Of a stretch of DNA of 64,000 bases, positions 34,873-46,088 are shown piece after piece. The stretch's first letter is position 1. Every line of letters begins with the position of its first letter. The position numbers and the translations under genes are program-made. The notes under the pieces were generated by a model. The model was not told the origin of the DNA. It searched no databases and saw only the letters and a program-made list of their open reading frames with translations. The stretch is from positions 4,556,501-4,620,500 of the forward strand of contig JAQPZY010001664.1 of the NCBI GenBank assembly GCA_029931535.1, in the 5' to 3' direction. This stretch comes from Margaritifera margaritifera (Eukaryota; Mollusca; Bivalvia; Unionida; Margaritiferidae).

Positions 34873-34889
34873 CTGAAAAGATGAAAAAG
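34873..34889 (-). promoter_or_regulatory. Splice acceptor of FoxO forkhead exon
   Basis: On the minus strand CTTTTTCATCTTTTCAG precedes AACTCC (Asn-Ser of the recognition helix). The polypyrimidine tract and AG are good. The junction falls between the Lys and Asn of the GWK/NSIRHNL motif, where FOXO genes of vertebrates are also interrupted (family knowledge). Confidence 0.88.
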
Positions 34890-36417
34890 AAATTATACTG
34901 TCTCAAATTAATTGAAGAATTTAATTGAATGTATATTGCAGAAATATATCACACTAGAAAAAAATGTGCATTCACAAATGTACAACTTATTTAGGCTGTA
35001 TACCAAATAACTGCAATTCCTCTCAGTTATTAAAGACATAATAGCAAAGAGCAAGTATGATCTGGGGACCAACCATTTAATTTTCCTCGGGGAGTGGTGG
35101 GCTGGAATTTTATGGGGAAAAAACATTCCTGGCCTCTAAATTAGCTTGAAAAAATATTCTTGCAGAGTTCTGGAAAAAAAATAACTGTATCCATTATAAT
35201 AGTTGAACAAAATTATTAATTATCTTGAGGTCAAAGGAAAAAAATATCCTGGTTCAAAAGAAAATCCCAGGTCCCCCACCCCAAAAATTCAATGGTTGAT
35301 CTCTTGGAGTATTGTATAACCACATGCTACATCTACCAGTTTATGAAAATAATATGCCTGCTCTGTGTCAAAAGAATTCCTTCAGAACTCTGAACAAATT
35401 ACTTCTTATAAATCCATTGAAATCAAATAGCCTCTATTTAAATTCATATATGTATGGTGAATGACATAAAAAAGATACATTTTTGAAAGAGTAGTGTTAG
35501 TTCAGGTGTTCAATATGGAAGTCAGTCTGTGATGCAGAACAATGAATTGCACATTTACCGAATGCTTTATCAGAAAGCAGTAATACAGAGCAATTATGTG
35601 ACAAAAGAGCAATTTTCCCAGTAAATTTTCAGTTCTAGAATGGACATTGTTGAGACACCCATGATGATGAAAAAAAAAAAAAAAAGTGAATGGTGGAAAA
35701 GATTAGGGACAACAAAAAGATACAAATACATGTAGCCAAGAAAACCAATCACAAAGTGCATACATTCTGTAACATGATTTTTTTTTTTTCCTCAATAAAG
35801 TATATGTAAAGGTGGGTTCAGCATTGTCATGACCTACTGACATTTCAATGAAGTGAACAGATGGTCAAGCCGTTGATACCGAAAGATATCATACACTAAA
35901 TACAAATTCAAGGGTAATGGAATTCTATTATGGACAAAGCTTGGCACCTCCAGTGTATATACCTGTATCCTGGGTTCCATTCATGGTTTGGCTATATTTA
36001 AGACCACATACAATATATATACATATTCAGTGACACTATTTACAGTAAGCCAGAAGCAATATCTAAATCTGGAAATAGTCTTGTGTACAAATAATGCCCA
36101 AGATACTATGATGTCTGAGAGACATGCCTATCTATTTTCTATACAAAACCAATTTAGATTTATTGATCTGTGGTCATTGGCACTGGTATATTAATTTATA
36201 AAATAGCTCTTTATTCAAACTGATGTATATCTGATTTCAGTCAATTAATGCCATTTTTTGTTTTACAAATGTGTTTAATTCTTAGAGCTGTTAATTATTT
36301 GCATTAACCTTTGTGAAAATAGTATTTGCATATACAGTATTTCCCCTGTGGGCTTGGGGATGTAGCATGCTCCTGATGTGCCCTCCTGCATGTCATCAGA
36401 AACTACTGGAGGCAGGA
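34890..36417. other. FoxO intron, anonymous AT-rich sequence
   Basis: No exon or recognisable repeat. Confidence 0.45.
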
Positions 36418-36607
36418 ACTGCGGTGGCTCAGTGGTTAGCATGTCAGTATCATGACTGAAAGGGTGCAGGTTTGAATCCCACCAATAAATCAGCCTGGGT
36501 TGCCTAACATGATGTGTCATTGGGCAGGGCACTTTATTCCAATTCCTTAGGATTAAATAACCTATTTGTATTGCTGTGCTGTAAAACACCAAACCAATCA
36601 ACTCTCC
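36418..36607 (+). mobile_element. tRNA-derived SINE (family M), near complete
   Basis: A box TGGCTCAGTGGTTAGC (36425-36440) and B box GGTTTGAATCC (36469-36479) at tRNA-like spacing. The body is TCATTGGGCAGGGCACTTTA...CTGTGCTGTAAAACACCAAA. Related bodies occur at 29277 (+) and 37413 (-). Confidence 0.87.
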
Positions 36608-36830
36608 CATGATAACCCAACATATCAGCCTAATAAATTTGGCAAAAAGTAGGGGTGGGTTTATTATCAGAAAAAAGTAACTTTATGAATATTAGCCAAA
36701 ATTTTGTACAAATGGACCTATCGTCAGATACATATGTATAGCATGTCATCAACAAAGAAAAACGCAGACTTCTGTCTTTTGATGCAGAGCTGTGCCATCT
36801 ATGAAATACAGTATATATTCGATTAAAAGT

Positions 36831-37002
36831 TGGGTCCAACTGTAAACAACATAGACCCTGACCTGCCATCACAGAATGCACCTGCAGATCACGGTCTATA
36901 TCATTTGTTCTACAGATTATGCCAAACAAACTGCACTGACCCATTTCTGCCAGCGCATGATGCAACAGCAGATCTAGGTCTGTGCAGTTTGCAGTTGGAT
37001 CA
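36831..37002. mobile_element. Double-hairpin foldback element D2
   Basis: GGGTCCAACTGTAAACAACA at the left and TGCAGTTTGCAGTTGGATC at the right are inverted. Two internal AGATC/CTGCC hairpins as in D1 and D3, more diverged. Confidence 0.85.
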
Positions 37003-37299
37003 GACTTAAATGTGAGTATATATGGTACAGTATTAGTTACCATGCTTTTGTACTGACTAGTTCAAGCACAGACCCTGGTCCCAAGTACATAAAACTCCTA
37101 AACTTAAAATCGTGCATTATATTTTCAAGCACTGCCTTTATTTCTTCACTAAATCCCTCCTTACATGTATTACAGAAAATTCCCCCCTTTTTTCCCCATA
37201 TGGATGGGGAAACTTAAGCCAAAACATTTTCAGTTTTAGAATAGCCTCTACATATATGGAAGAATCTGGATAATAAGGGCATATGGTATTCTTTTTCTT

Positions 37300-37375
37300 G
37301 AAGGACAGTGTTCCCTCTTTATAATGGTGTTCATGGGAAACATACAAGTGACCTGCATTATAATGCGGAATGTTT
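37300..37375. repeat. Possible TA-target MITE remnant
   Basis: ACAGTGTTCCCTCTTTATAA and TGCATTATAATGCGGAATG resemble the termini of the elements at 44266 and 46089 (CAGTG + TATAACGCGG style). Confidence 0.4.
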
Positions 37376-37412
37376 AATGATTCAATTCAACAGTCACTAC
37401 AATGAAATGGAT

Positions 37413-37557
37413 GGTTTGGTTTTGTGTTTTACCACACAGTAACACAAGTAGGTCATTTAATGCCAAGGTAATTGGAATAAAGTGCCTTGCGCAAGGACAC
37501 AGCATGGTTGCTGACCTGAGCTGATCCAATGATAGGATTCGAGCCACCACTATTTCT
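37413..37557 (-). mobile_element. tRNA-derived SINE (family M), reversed
   Basis: Reverse complement carries GGCTCGAATCC-like B-box sequence near 37540 and the body CCTTGCGCAAGGCACTTTAT / TGTGTGGTAAAACACAAAAC. Diverged from the copy at 36418. Confidence 0.75.
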
Positions 37558-37559
37558 GC

Positions 37560-38672
37560 TGCAATTCTGGCATGCTAAACACAGCACAACACAGCTCCTA
37601 CAATTAAATTGAATTTGGTAGCAATGATGAAACAAAATTTGACCGATTTAATGAGATCCATGACCATACCTGTTTTACATCAGGGTATAAGTATACTGAG
37701 CTGCTTTGAGGGAGGGTCTAATATTGTACTATACCAAACCCACATCTCGCGGGATCTGCTTCATGGGTAACAGTGGAAAAAACTAATCAAGTTTGTAGTT
37801 GATTAATCAATTACCATGTTATATTTTGTGTGCAAGCTTACAGATCATGACAGTTAATATGAGACCACTCTCACCTTTATATGAGCCCTCCTCCATAGTT
37901 AGGTAATTCAGTTAAGTGTGTATTATATAATTTAGATACATTGTAAGGTTTTCCAAAGTAGGTGAGCAAACTTTAGTAGCATGAAGAAATTTTCTTTATA
38001 TAAAACCTGGGAAGCTTGCCAAAAATTCTAAAAGTATTATATTGCTGATAGATAAATTACTCTGGAACAATATATAATCCTTTGAAATATTATACCGACA
38101 ATACATGTAGTCCTTTGTAGTATGTGGAATCCCATTATTGCCCATGGATTCTGCATGACCCACGAATCCTAACAGCAGCATAGAATGTAGTCACAGTAAA
38201 TGTTTGCACTTGCAAAAAATGCATACACTAATGTACCCCACGCATCTAAGGGGACAGAATCTAATACATACAACTTACTGACCTTAACGGAAAAGGTCAC
38301 CAGTGATTCAAAACTCTGTAAATGGGGAAGTAAGGCAAGGGGAAAAAAATCAAAAAGACCATCTCATCACTCTGACAAAGCTCAACTTTTTCTCTGTTTT
38401 AAGGTGAGGCTGTTGAAACTCAACCAACATGTTGTATACCTGAAGGGAGTGAAGAAGGAGCCAAGAAACCCAAATTTAGATATAAAAATAAAAATAAGAA
38501 ACAAGAGAAGCCAAAGGGGAAAACAAGAGCAATCTCATCCCAATTTTTTTTTTCAAAATTCTTCTGTTTTTTTTGTTTTTTTTTAAGGGAAAATACCTAT
38601 TACACCAATAAAAGGGAAGGACTGGGATCACAGACATAAAAGCCTTAAAAAATATGAGAGGACATATCTTAA
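37560..38672. other. FoxO intron, anonymous sequence
   Basis: A 128-codon plus open frame at 38200-38586 is Lys-rich, ends in a T-tract-encoded Phe run and has no domain; treated as non-coding. Confidence 0.45.
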
Positions 38673-38676
38673 GTGT

Positions 38677-39085
38677 CAACCAGTTCTATGTGCTGGGACG
38701 GGGCTTGTCCAGGAATAAATGGCATATATTTTCTATTAGTATACAATGTATATTCTATTAGTTCTATGTGCTGGGACGGGGCTTATGGGTGTCCAGGAAT
38801 AAATGGCATATATTTTCTATTAGTATACAATGTATATTCTATCCAGTTCTATGTGCTGGGACGGGGCTTATGGGTGTCCAGGAATAAATGGCATATATTT
38901 TCTATTAGTATACAATGTATATTCTATCCAGTTCTATGTACTGGGACGGGGCTTGTCCAGGAATAAATGGCATATATTTTCTATTAGTATACAATGTATA
39001 TTCTATCCAGTTCTATGTGCTGGGACGGGGCTTGTCCAGGAATAAATGGCATATATTTTCTATTAGTATACAATGTATATTCTAT
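38677..39085. repeat. 79/85-bp minisatellite, 5 copies
   Basis: Five copies of a unit containing TTCTATGTGCTGGGACGGGG, AATAAATGGCATATATTTTC and TATTAGTATACAATGTATAT. Copies 2 and 3 have 6 extra bases (ATGGGT), giving 85 instead of 79. Frames opened by the repeat are not genes. Confidence 0.95.
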
Positions 39086-39574
39086 TTGCCATTATTCTAT
39101 GTTTGCCTTTCTTATGTGTAGAATGTACATTCTGGGTTACAACTTTACCACTGCCAATATTTATTACTGAATCTGCCAAGTATATTATTACAATACTGCA
39201 ATTTCATGTCTTCAGATTCCATGTCAGTGATTCTATGTGCATTTATTTATATTACACACATAACATTTTTAATTGTGTCTTCCCAACTCTAAATGTTCTC
39301 TTTGCTATTGCCAGATTTCACAGTTAGGCATCACAGGTAAAACGTTTCACATGGTGGAAGTTACAATGTAGCATAATGAAAGTTGCAAGTTAGCTGTTAG
39401 CATGACACAAGTTGGAATCAATTAATGTTCCATTATTGTGGCATGATACTGACTGAAAATAATGAAAGTGGATCTGGTATACTGCACATCCTAATCATAG
39501 TGGACTGATATACAAATCGTTGCAGAATTTGATGCATAATAAGACAATATAAATGCTTCTTTCTCCCAGAGTAT

Positions 39575-39609
<35 letters not shown>

Positions 39610-39842
39610 GAATACTTCCTCTATAGGTGAAGTAACTCTTCTTCACCTATACCATTCCTTAATATTTCCAGCATAAATTCCAGTTTTCTTATTCATGTTT
39701 TGTTTTCTTTTGTTGTAATGCCCAGGTTTTAAATTGATGATTATATTGCAAATTAGTTATCTGTGGATTTTGAAATAAAGGAGATTTTTTTAAAAGTTCA
39801 ACACTCTCCTCCAATCCTCCAAGTGATAAATCTACTTGGCTT

Positions 39843-39873
<31 letters not shown>

Positions 39874-41030
39874 TGCTCTCTTGTTGACATATTGTGGCAT
39901 TTTGATATACATACATATGAATCAGAGACCTATATTTACAACAAAGGTCCTTGCTGAAATAAATGGTCAGCATAAAAACAGTACTGATCAAAGGTATTCA
40001 ATGCCTGTTCAGTCAGAAACGTTAAGATTTCATTTATATAATCTTATGCTAGCCTTGCAAAACAGCTATTTAACATTTTTTACCCATACATAGTGCAATG
40101 GTCTCTTTCAAACAAAACAATCCGTTGAATTCATGTGGGACTGATTACTTGAATAACTTCACAAAAGACCATCATGCAGGGGTCATGCTTTCAGGCGAAG
40201 TGGGTGACTAAGTTGCCGAAAAAATGTAAACTTCACCTACTTGTATTAATAAAGCGATGACAACTTCGCCCTGTCATTTTTTTTGTATAGATCTACACCG
40301 AGTGACAGTAGTTTAAGGCTTTTGAGATGCTCCCTCAATCCAGCCAGCCAAGTAGTGTTAAGCCCCAGGTGAAATGGAATGCATGTTGCCTTAGCATATA
40401 TTCATATCAATTATGTCAACGAAACAAACTCTTGCACATTCACAGGCATGTGTTTTAATAGCTGACTGACCAATTAACTCCCCCACCTCCAGCAAGATAT
40501 TGCTGCCCGATTTCCGCAAGTTATCATTTCATGATGAAAACTTAATAACTTGTGTTTCGAAACTAAATCCTCTATAGGTAAATAACAATTTGTGTTTGAA
40601 AAATAGAATCGGTGAAAGCACTTTCTAAATATATTGTTTGAAGATTTTAACTGCCGTGTTTGCATTATTTTCTTCATAAAATCAGTTTGAAACCTAAGTG
40701 AAACTGCTAAGGGGTAATAATGATGGACATCGCTGTGTCTTGGAAGTACATGTACGTCTTTCATAATTCATGGGCACATACATTAAGAAAATTAAACAAT
40801 TCGTACAAAGTAAAGTGTAAATATTATTTTAAAAGATTTAGCCTAAAAATAAAAATATGTTGGTCAGAAACATATGGGACAATTCAATGTTGTGGAATTG
40901 ATAAGCGCTGTAAGGTCAATGTTGTTAGCTTACATCACTCATTTTTGTGCAAATACAAGAAAAAGTAGCAAAGAAAAAAATATCCAACTAATACACAACA
41001 TAGACCAATATTAAAACCACACATTTTCAA
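39086..41030. other. FoxO intron, anonymous, with simple repeats
   Basis: A long T tract at about 39577-39605 and a (TC)n run at 39849-39873. No coding or known repeat otherwise. Confidence 0.5.
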
Positions 41031-41034
41031 TCCT

Positions 41035-41513
41035 ATATAGGGATTGTTGCAACGAAGCTAGAAAGCATATAGCCGAACTAGGGCAAATCACACGAAGAAG
41101 TTCCTACTGAAGTCAGCAGCAACAAACTGTTTAAAGTTCAGCTACTTTCCACGCATGACAGGGGCTTGGAACAAATTACCATCAACAATTGCAGAAGCTC
41201 CTGAGTTGGTATCTCACAAGCAGGAGCTTTCAACATCACCTTCTAATGCAATAGTCAGCTACAAGACCTAGTGATTCTTGGGGCAATGTCGGTTGAGGTT
41301 CATTTATCTCTATTAGCCACCAATCTTGCTGGATTGGACCGAGTATGAAGGGATGAAAACATAGACTGACACTCTTTCACTTACTTCTACCTTTTCTATT
41401 ATTACTCTTCTGTCCTACCGCTACCTTCCTTCCTATATTCTTGACCACCCAACAACCGTTGCTTAATAGTCAAGTGTGACTGCGTCAACGTATTTATAGT
41501 TAGATAGATAGAA
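41035..41513 (+). mobile_element. LINE 3' end (RT C-terminus, 3' UTR, TAGA tail)
   Basis: A plus frame at about 41121-41271 reads YFPRMTGAWNKLPSTIAEAP then SHKQELSTSP, ending in TAG at 41269. The pattern FPR...WN.LP......S...F/HK..L is the C-terminus shared by CR1/Jockey-type LINEs. About 240 bases of untranslated sequence and a (TAGA)n tail near 41500-41513 follow, as in 3'-anchored truncated insertions. Confidence 0.82.
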
Positions 41514-41849
41514 GTGAGTGGTCATATGAAGAAAATCCCTCTTTCCAAAAATAGATGCATCTACTTTTAAAAACGATACCAAAAAATGACAATCAAAAGA
41601 TTCACATTTAATTTAGGATCAACTCCCTCAAAATGCAGTTGTAAAGTTGAGATTACTTGTCAGTGACCACCGTGGTCTGAATGGATGAACACTATGATGT
41701 TGAAGACACATGTACATGTGCTCTCATGTGCATGTTATAGTCTAATATAGGGGTTGTTTCCAACTAGTTTGGAAATGTTTTCAACTGCCACTTTCTAGTG
41801 AAGAAACTAACAAGAAATTAAATTTGTTCTTTAGTGGCAGTTGCTTAAG

Positions 41850-44193
41850 TATTTGTAGCCATCCATTTGGAGAGGAGTAGAGATAATAATAGTTTCAAGA
41901 TATGACATTCCATTCAGAAGGAGTAACAATAACAAGATTTTCAAAATGGCTGCTGTGGTGGCCATAATGGATGTCAGATCAGCACCATTTCCATTTAACT
42001 CATTAACCCCTGCTACCACAATAACTTGTCGCAGTTTACCTTGCTTGTATTCTGGGGGCCTCTTTTGAGTGGCAGTATTAGTCTAAACCTGTATCCCGCA
42101 TGACAAGTTAAAGCGGCACAAACCATTGGTTGATACCAGACCACTTCCTAATTATGCAGGCAGTTTAACCAATCAAATTTAAGCTTACATAGATAGAGGA
42201 AACATTGCAGCACAAAGTAAAAAAAATTTGACTTCGAAAGCGCCAGAAATAGTGGAGTTATTTAAATTTGAAAATGATGAAAAAATTACTAGAATCGCCA
42301 CTGGAAGTAGAAACATACCTGACAGACTCTGATGGAGATATATTCATTTATGTGTGGATTGTTTTAAACCATATCATGTAGATCTTTTGAAGAATCGGTA
42401 AATAAAGACTTGCTTGTGTTTGGGAAAATGAATTTAGTCAGCATGAGTGTACATAATTCAGAGTTTGTTCAATGTGTTTCATTAGTTTTTAAATGTTTAG
42501 TGGAGAATTCTAAGGAAGAAAGGTAAGTAAAGTGTAAGGAAAATATGCAGTTTTCACACGAGGTTAAAGTTTGCAAGAGAGATGACAAATGGAATTTCTG
42601 TGAATTATTTCACGTGTTGAAGGTTTTAATTATTCAGTGTGAATTCATAATGGATTTTATGGATTATTAATGACAAAAGAAGCAAATTGGTAAGTAAATC
42701 ATTTTTTTCGACCTTTATGGATGAGTTTTTTTTCTGCATGCTGCAGGAAATTTATAACATTATCTACATAATGTTATTGAGAACAGCTGTGCCAAACTTT
42801 AGCTTAATTGAAGGAATAAAAAGCAAAAAATAACTAATTTATTTTAAGTAGCCCCCTCTGTAAAAATCAGCAAGTCAAGTACTGTCAGCGAGTCTCAGGG
42901 ATACAGCTACTGGTAAGGCTAACACTGCTCTAGGTGATCCCTCTGCAAGTATGCTGTAGGGGAATACCTAGCTGTTTGGCTTGGGGGGGGGGGGTTAATG
43001 AGTTAAGATCAACTGGATATCATAAAAAGTCTTCTGGTGAAAATCCCATGTCAATATGACTTTCTGTTCAAGTAGAGTTGTGATAACAATATTTTTAAGA
43101 TGGGTCCATGGTGGCCATATTGCATGTCAGATTGGCACCATTTTTATTTAGGACCAGCTAGACATCATAAGAAGCCTTTCAGTGAAAACCCTATGTTGAT
43201 ATGACCATCTATTCTGGAGGAGGAACAATAAGATTTTTATGATGGCTGCCATGGTGGCCATATTGGAAGTCAGATCGCTGCCATTTTTATTTAGGACAAA
43301 CTAGACACTATAAAAAGTCTTTCAGTGAAAACCCAATGCTGATAAGACCATCCATTCAGGAGGAATAGCAATAACAAGATTTTCAAAATGGCTGCAGTGG
43401 CAGCCATATTGGATGTCAGATCGGCACCATTTTCATTTAGGACCAACTAGACAACATAAGAAGACTTTAAGTAAAAACCCCATGTTGATATGACCATCCA
43501 TTCAGAAGGAGTAGCAATAACAAGATTTTCAAGATGGCCACTGTGACAGCCATATTGGATGTCTGAGCAGCACCATTTTAATTTAGGACCAACTAGACCA
43601 TGGGATGAATGTTTGTATGTCAAGTTCCAAGTAGTTTAGGAGGAGTAGCAATAACAAAACTTGTGCTAATGGATGGAGTGAAAACAGACAGACCTCTGTG
43701 GTGGCCATATTGGACAACAGATCAGCACCATATTCATTTAGAATCAACTAGACATCATACAAAGTCTTTTAGTGAAAACCCAATGTTGATATGCCCATCC
43801 ATTTAGGAGGAGTAGCAATAACAAGATTTTCAAGATGGTTGCTGTGGTGGATTTACTGGATGTCATATAGGCACCATTTTCATTTAGGACCAACTAGACA
43901 TCATAAGTCTTTTAGTGAAAACCCCATGTTGATATGACCACCCATTCAGGCAAAGTAGCCATAACAAGATTTTCAAGATGGCCACTGTGGCAGCCATATT
44001 GGATGTTCGGGTTGCACCTTTTTCATTTAGGACCAAACTAGGCCATGGGATGAATGTGTGTGTAAAGTTTCAAGGCAATCTTCCAAGAAGTTGAGGAGGA
44101 TTAATAGTAATAACAAACTGTGCTAATGGATGGTTGGACGACGGACAACAGACCATCCTATAAACTCTTCTGGTCTCTGATCAGTAGAGCTAA
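41850..44193 (+). mobile_element. Family-A composite tandem element A5, split by a MITE
   Basis: About eight monomers with GGCTGCTGTGGTGGCC-type cores. The first is interrupted by a TTAA-flanked insert (41999-43002). A tail-like unit occurs internally near 43600-43690 (AGTTCCAAGTAGTTTAGGAG, TTGTGCTAATGGATGG), and the final tail closes with the foldback at 44164-44191 (ACTCTTCTGG...CAGTAGAGCT). The internal tail suggests fusion of two elements. Confidence 0.9.
41999..43002. mobile_element. 1.0-kb TTAA-flanked MITE (piggyBac-like ends)
   Basis: Inverted ends CTCATTAACCCC and GGGGTTAATGAG lie directly inside TTAA at 41995-41998 and 43003-43006. Removing it and one TTAA restores a family-A monomer (CATTTAAGATCAACTGG, compare CATTTAAGACCAACTGG at about 12566). 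TTAA duplication is the hallmark of piggyBac-type transposition. No transposase open frame inside. Confidence 0.9.
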
Positions 44194-44265
44194 AAAAATT
44201 ACAAAGAAAGTAACATTAAATAAATTAAGATACACAATTAGTTTCTAAGGGTCTGGTTGTGTGTG

Positions 44266-45367
44266 CAGTGAAACCACGCTATAACGCGCCCCGGTATAAT
44301 GCGAATTCGGATATAACGCGATCGTGGCGTGGCTCCCAAAATTTCATATAATCATTCGCACATGAACATTTTTTTGTATAAAATGTGTATATTACAGTAT
44401 CATTTTGGGGAAGAGATCGCGTATGAATTCGACTATAATACCTTTGTGGCGTGGTTCCTGAAATTTTATATACATGTACATGTATTTTTCTCGTACACGA
44501 AAAAAAAATTTTTTTTTTAAGTACGAGAAATAGTGTCTAAAAAGTTTATTATCATTTTGGGGAAGAGATCACGTATGAATTCGATCGTGGCGTGGCTTCT
44601 GAAATTTAACAATTTCACCAATTTCTTGAAGTGTTATGCCAAAATAAACATTTTCGGAAATGTTACTTATTGCTGATCCATGAATAAAGCCAGTAAGTCT
44701 TCTCTGTCTTTGTCTTCAATTCATTATGTATACAATCATTGCTCAAACAATAGCCGACATGTTTTTCTTCTTTAACTGCATACAACACCGAGCATCAGAC
44801 AATGTGGTGGTTGATAAAAGATTCTCACGATTTAATAAACATCAAAAAATGTAAGCCGCCAACACGTGCGCTGGACTTAAATTCATCCTGTATACAATCA
44901 TTGCACAAACAATAGCCGACTTATGTTTCTTCTTTAACTGCATACACAACCAAGCACCAGACAATGCGGTGGTTGATCACAGATTGTCATATGTGGGTGC
45001 TTATGTAGAGACTGAGCTTGGGCGGCAAGATCAAAGATTGTCATATGTGGGTGCTTATGTAGAGACTGAGCTTGGGCGGCAAGATCACAGGGAGTTCAAA
45101 TAACCACTCTCTGTTACTTAGCACTGAACAAGTACAGCTGTATCAAACTCGTGGCTCAATCAAAGGGTTGTCATGTGGGAAAACAAAGACGGATCGATAT
45201 CAGATAGTAAACGGTGTTGATACCCTATTCATGCTATACATTAGACGTGTATACGTTGTTCTCTGAAAAAAGTAAAATATAGTAAAACCCCGCAATAACG
45301 CGACCCCGCTTTTTCCGCGATCAAATTTTATGGACCCCAAATATCGCGTTATAGCGGGGTTTCACTG
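44266..45367. mobile_element. TA-target MITE with pogo/Tigger-style ends
   Basis: Left end CAGTGAAACCACGCTATAAC; right end GTTATAGCGGGGTTTCACTG, inverted; TA follows at the right, degenerate at the left. Another left-type end (AGTAAAACCCCGCAATAACG) sits at about 45281, so the last ~92 bp is itself a foldback. Internal direct repeat CATTTTGGGGAAGAGATC at about 44400 and 44550. No transposase seen. Confidence 0.85.
44990..45093. repeat. 52-bp tandem duplication inside the MITE
   Basis: ATTGTCATATGTGGGTGCTT through GAGCTTGGGCGGCAAGATCA is present twice head to tail. Confidence 0.93.
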
Positions 45368-45847
45368 TATAGGCAGAGAAATGGCAACTAACATTTTAGA
45401 TCTTGAAGTCCCTGCTGTTTGTTCCTCTCTCCCTCCCTCGCCCCGGACAGTGACTCAGAGGTCCCAAGCCAAAATCTGGTTGAGAGAGTGAGAGAGAGGT
45501 GGGGTGGGGGTGAAGATATATGCTTGTACTGTGAAATAATAAATCTATTTCAAGTGTGTGAAAATACTTGAGTTTTTCACCCACAAGATAAAATATATCC
45601 ATTATTCACTTGGAACAAGCTCATTTTCTTTTTCATTTTATGCTCAAATGTATTGACTTGCAATATCTATAACAGATTTCTTACGGTATCCCATGCGGTA
45701 AATCAGCTGTTTACTGGTTATGTTGTGCTGTGTTTGTGTATATTTGCACAGAAAATATCAGTAGGACCGGTAACATAATTCTATTTCGTAAATCAAGATA
45801 AAAAAGGACATAAACAAAAAATTTGAGGAAGAAAAACAAAATAAGCA

Positions 45848-45912
45848 CACTTTGTGATATTTGAACCTGGTACTCCTGCTTGACAGGTGGCTATGCTTAC
45901 CACTAGAAAAAG
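45848..45912 (-). mobile_element. tRNA-like SINE head fragment
   Basis: Reverse complement shows TAGTGGTAAGCATAGCCACC and AGGTTCAAAT, A- and B-box-like at plausible spacing. No body recognised. Confidence 0.5.
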
Positions 45913-46088
45913 CAATTGACAAAATGGCAGGTTAAATTTCTTGGTCATAATGTTATCAATGTCTATTGATTGCACTGAACAAACATTTTTCATAATTCAC
46001 ACCGGTGAGTTATTAAAATGTTTCCTCTTGGAATACACACACACACACAGCCTACTTCTCCCTGATTCAATGGAGAGAAAGCAAAATA

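Noticed and set aside
38200..38586. 128-codon Lys-rich open frame
   Set aside because: No domain, ends in T-tract Phe codons, lies in the FoxO intron without splice or repeat support.
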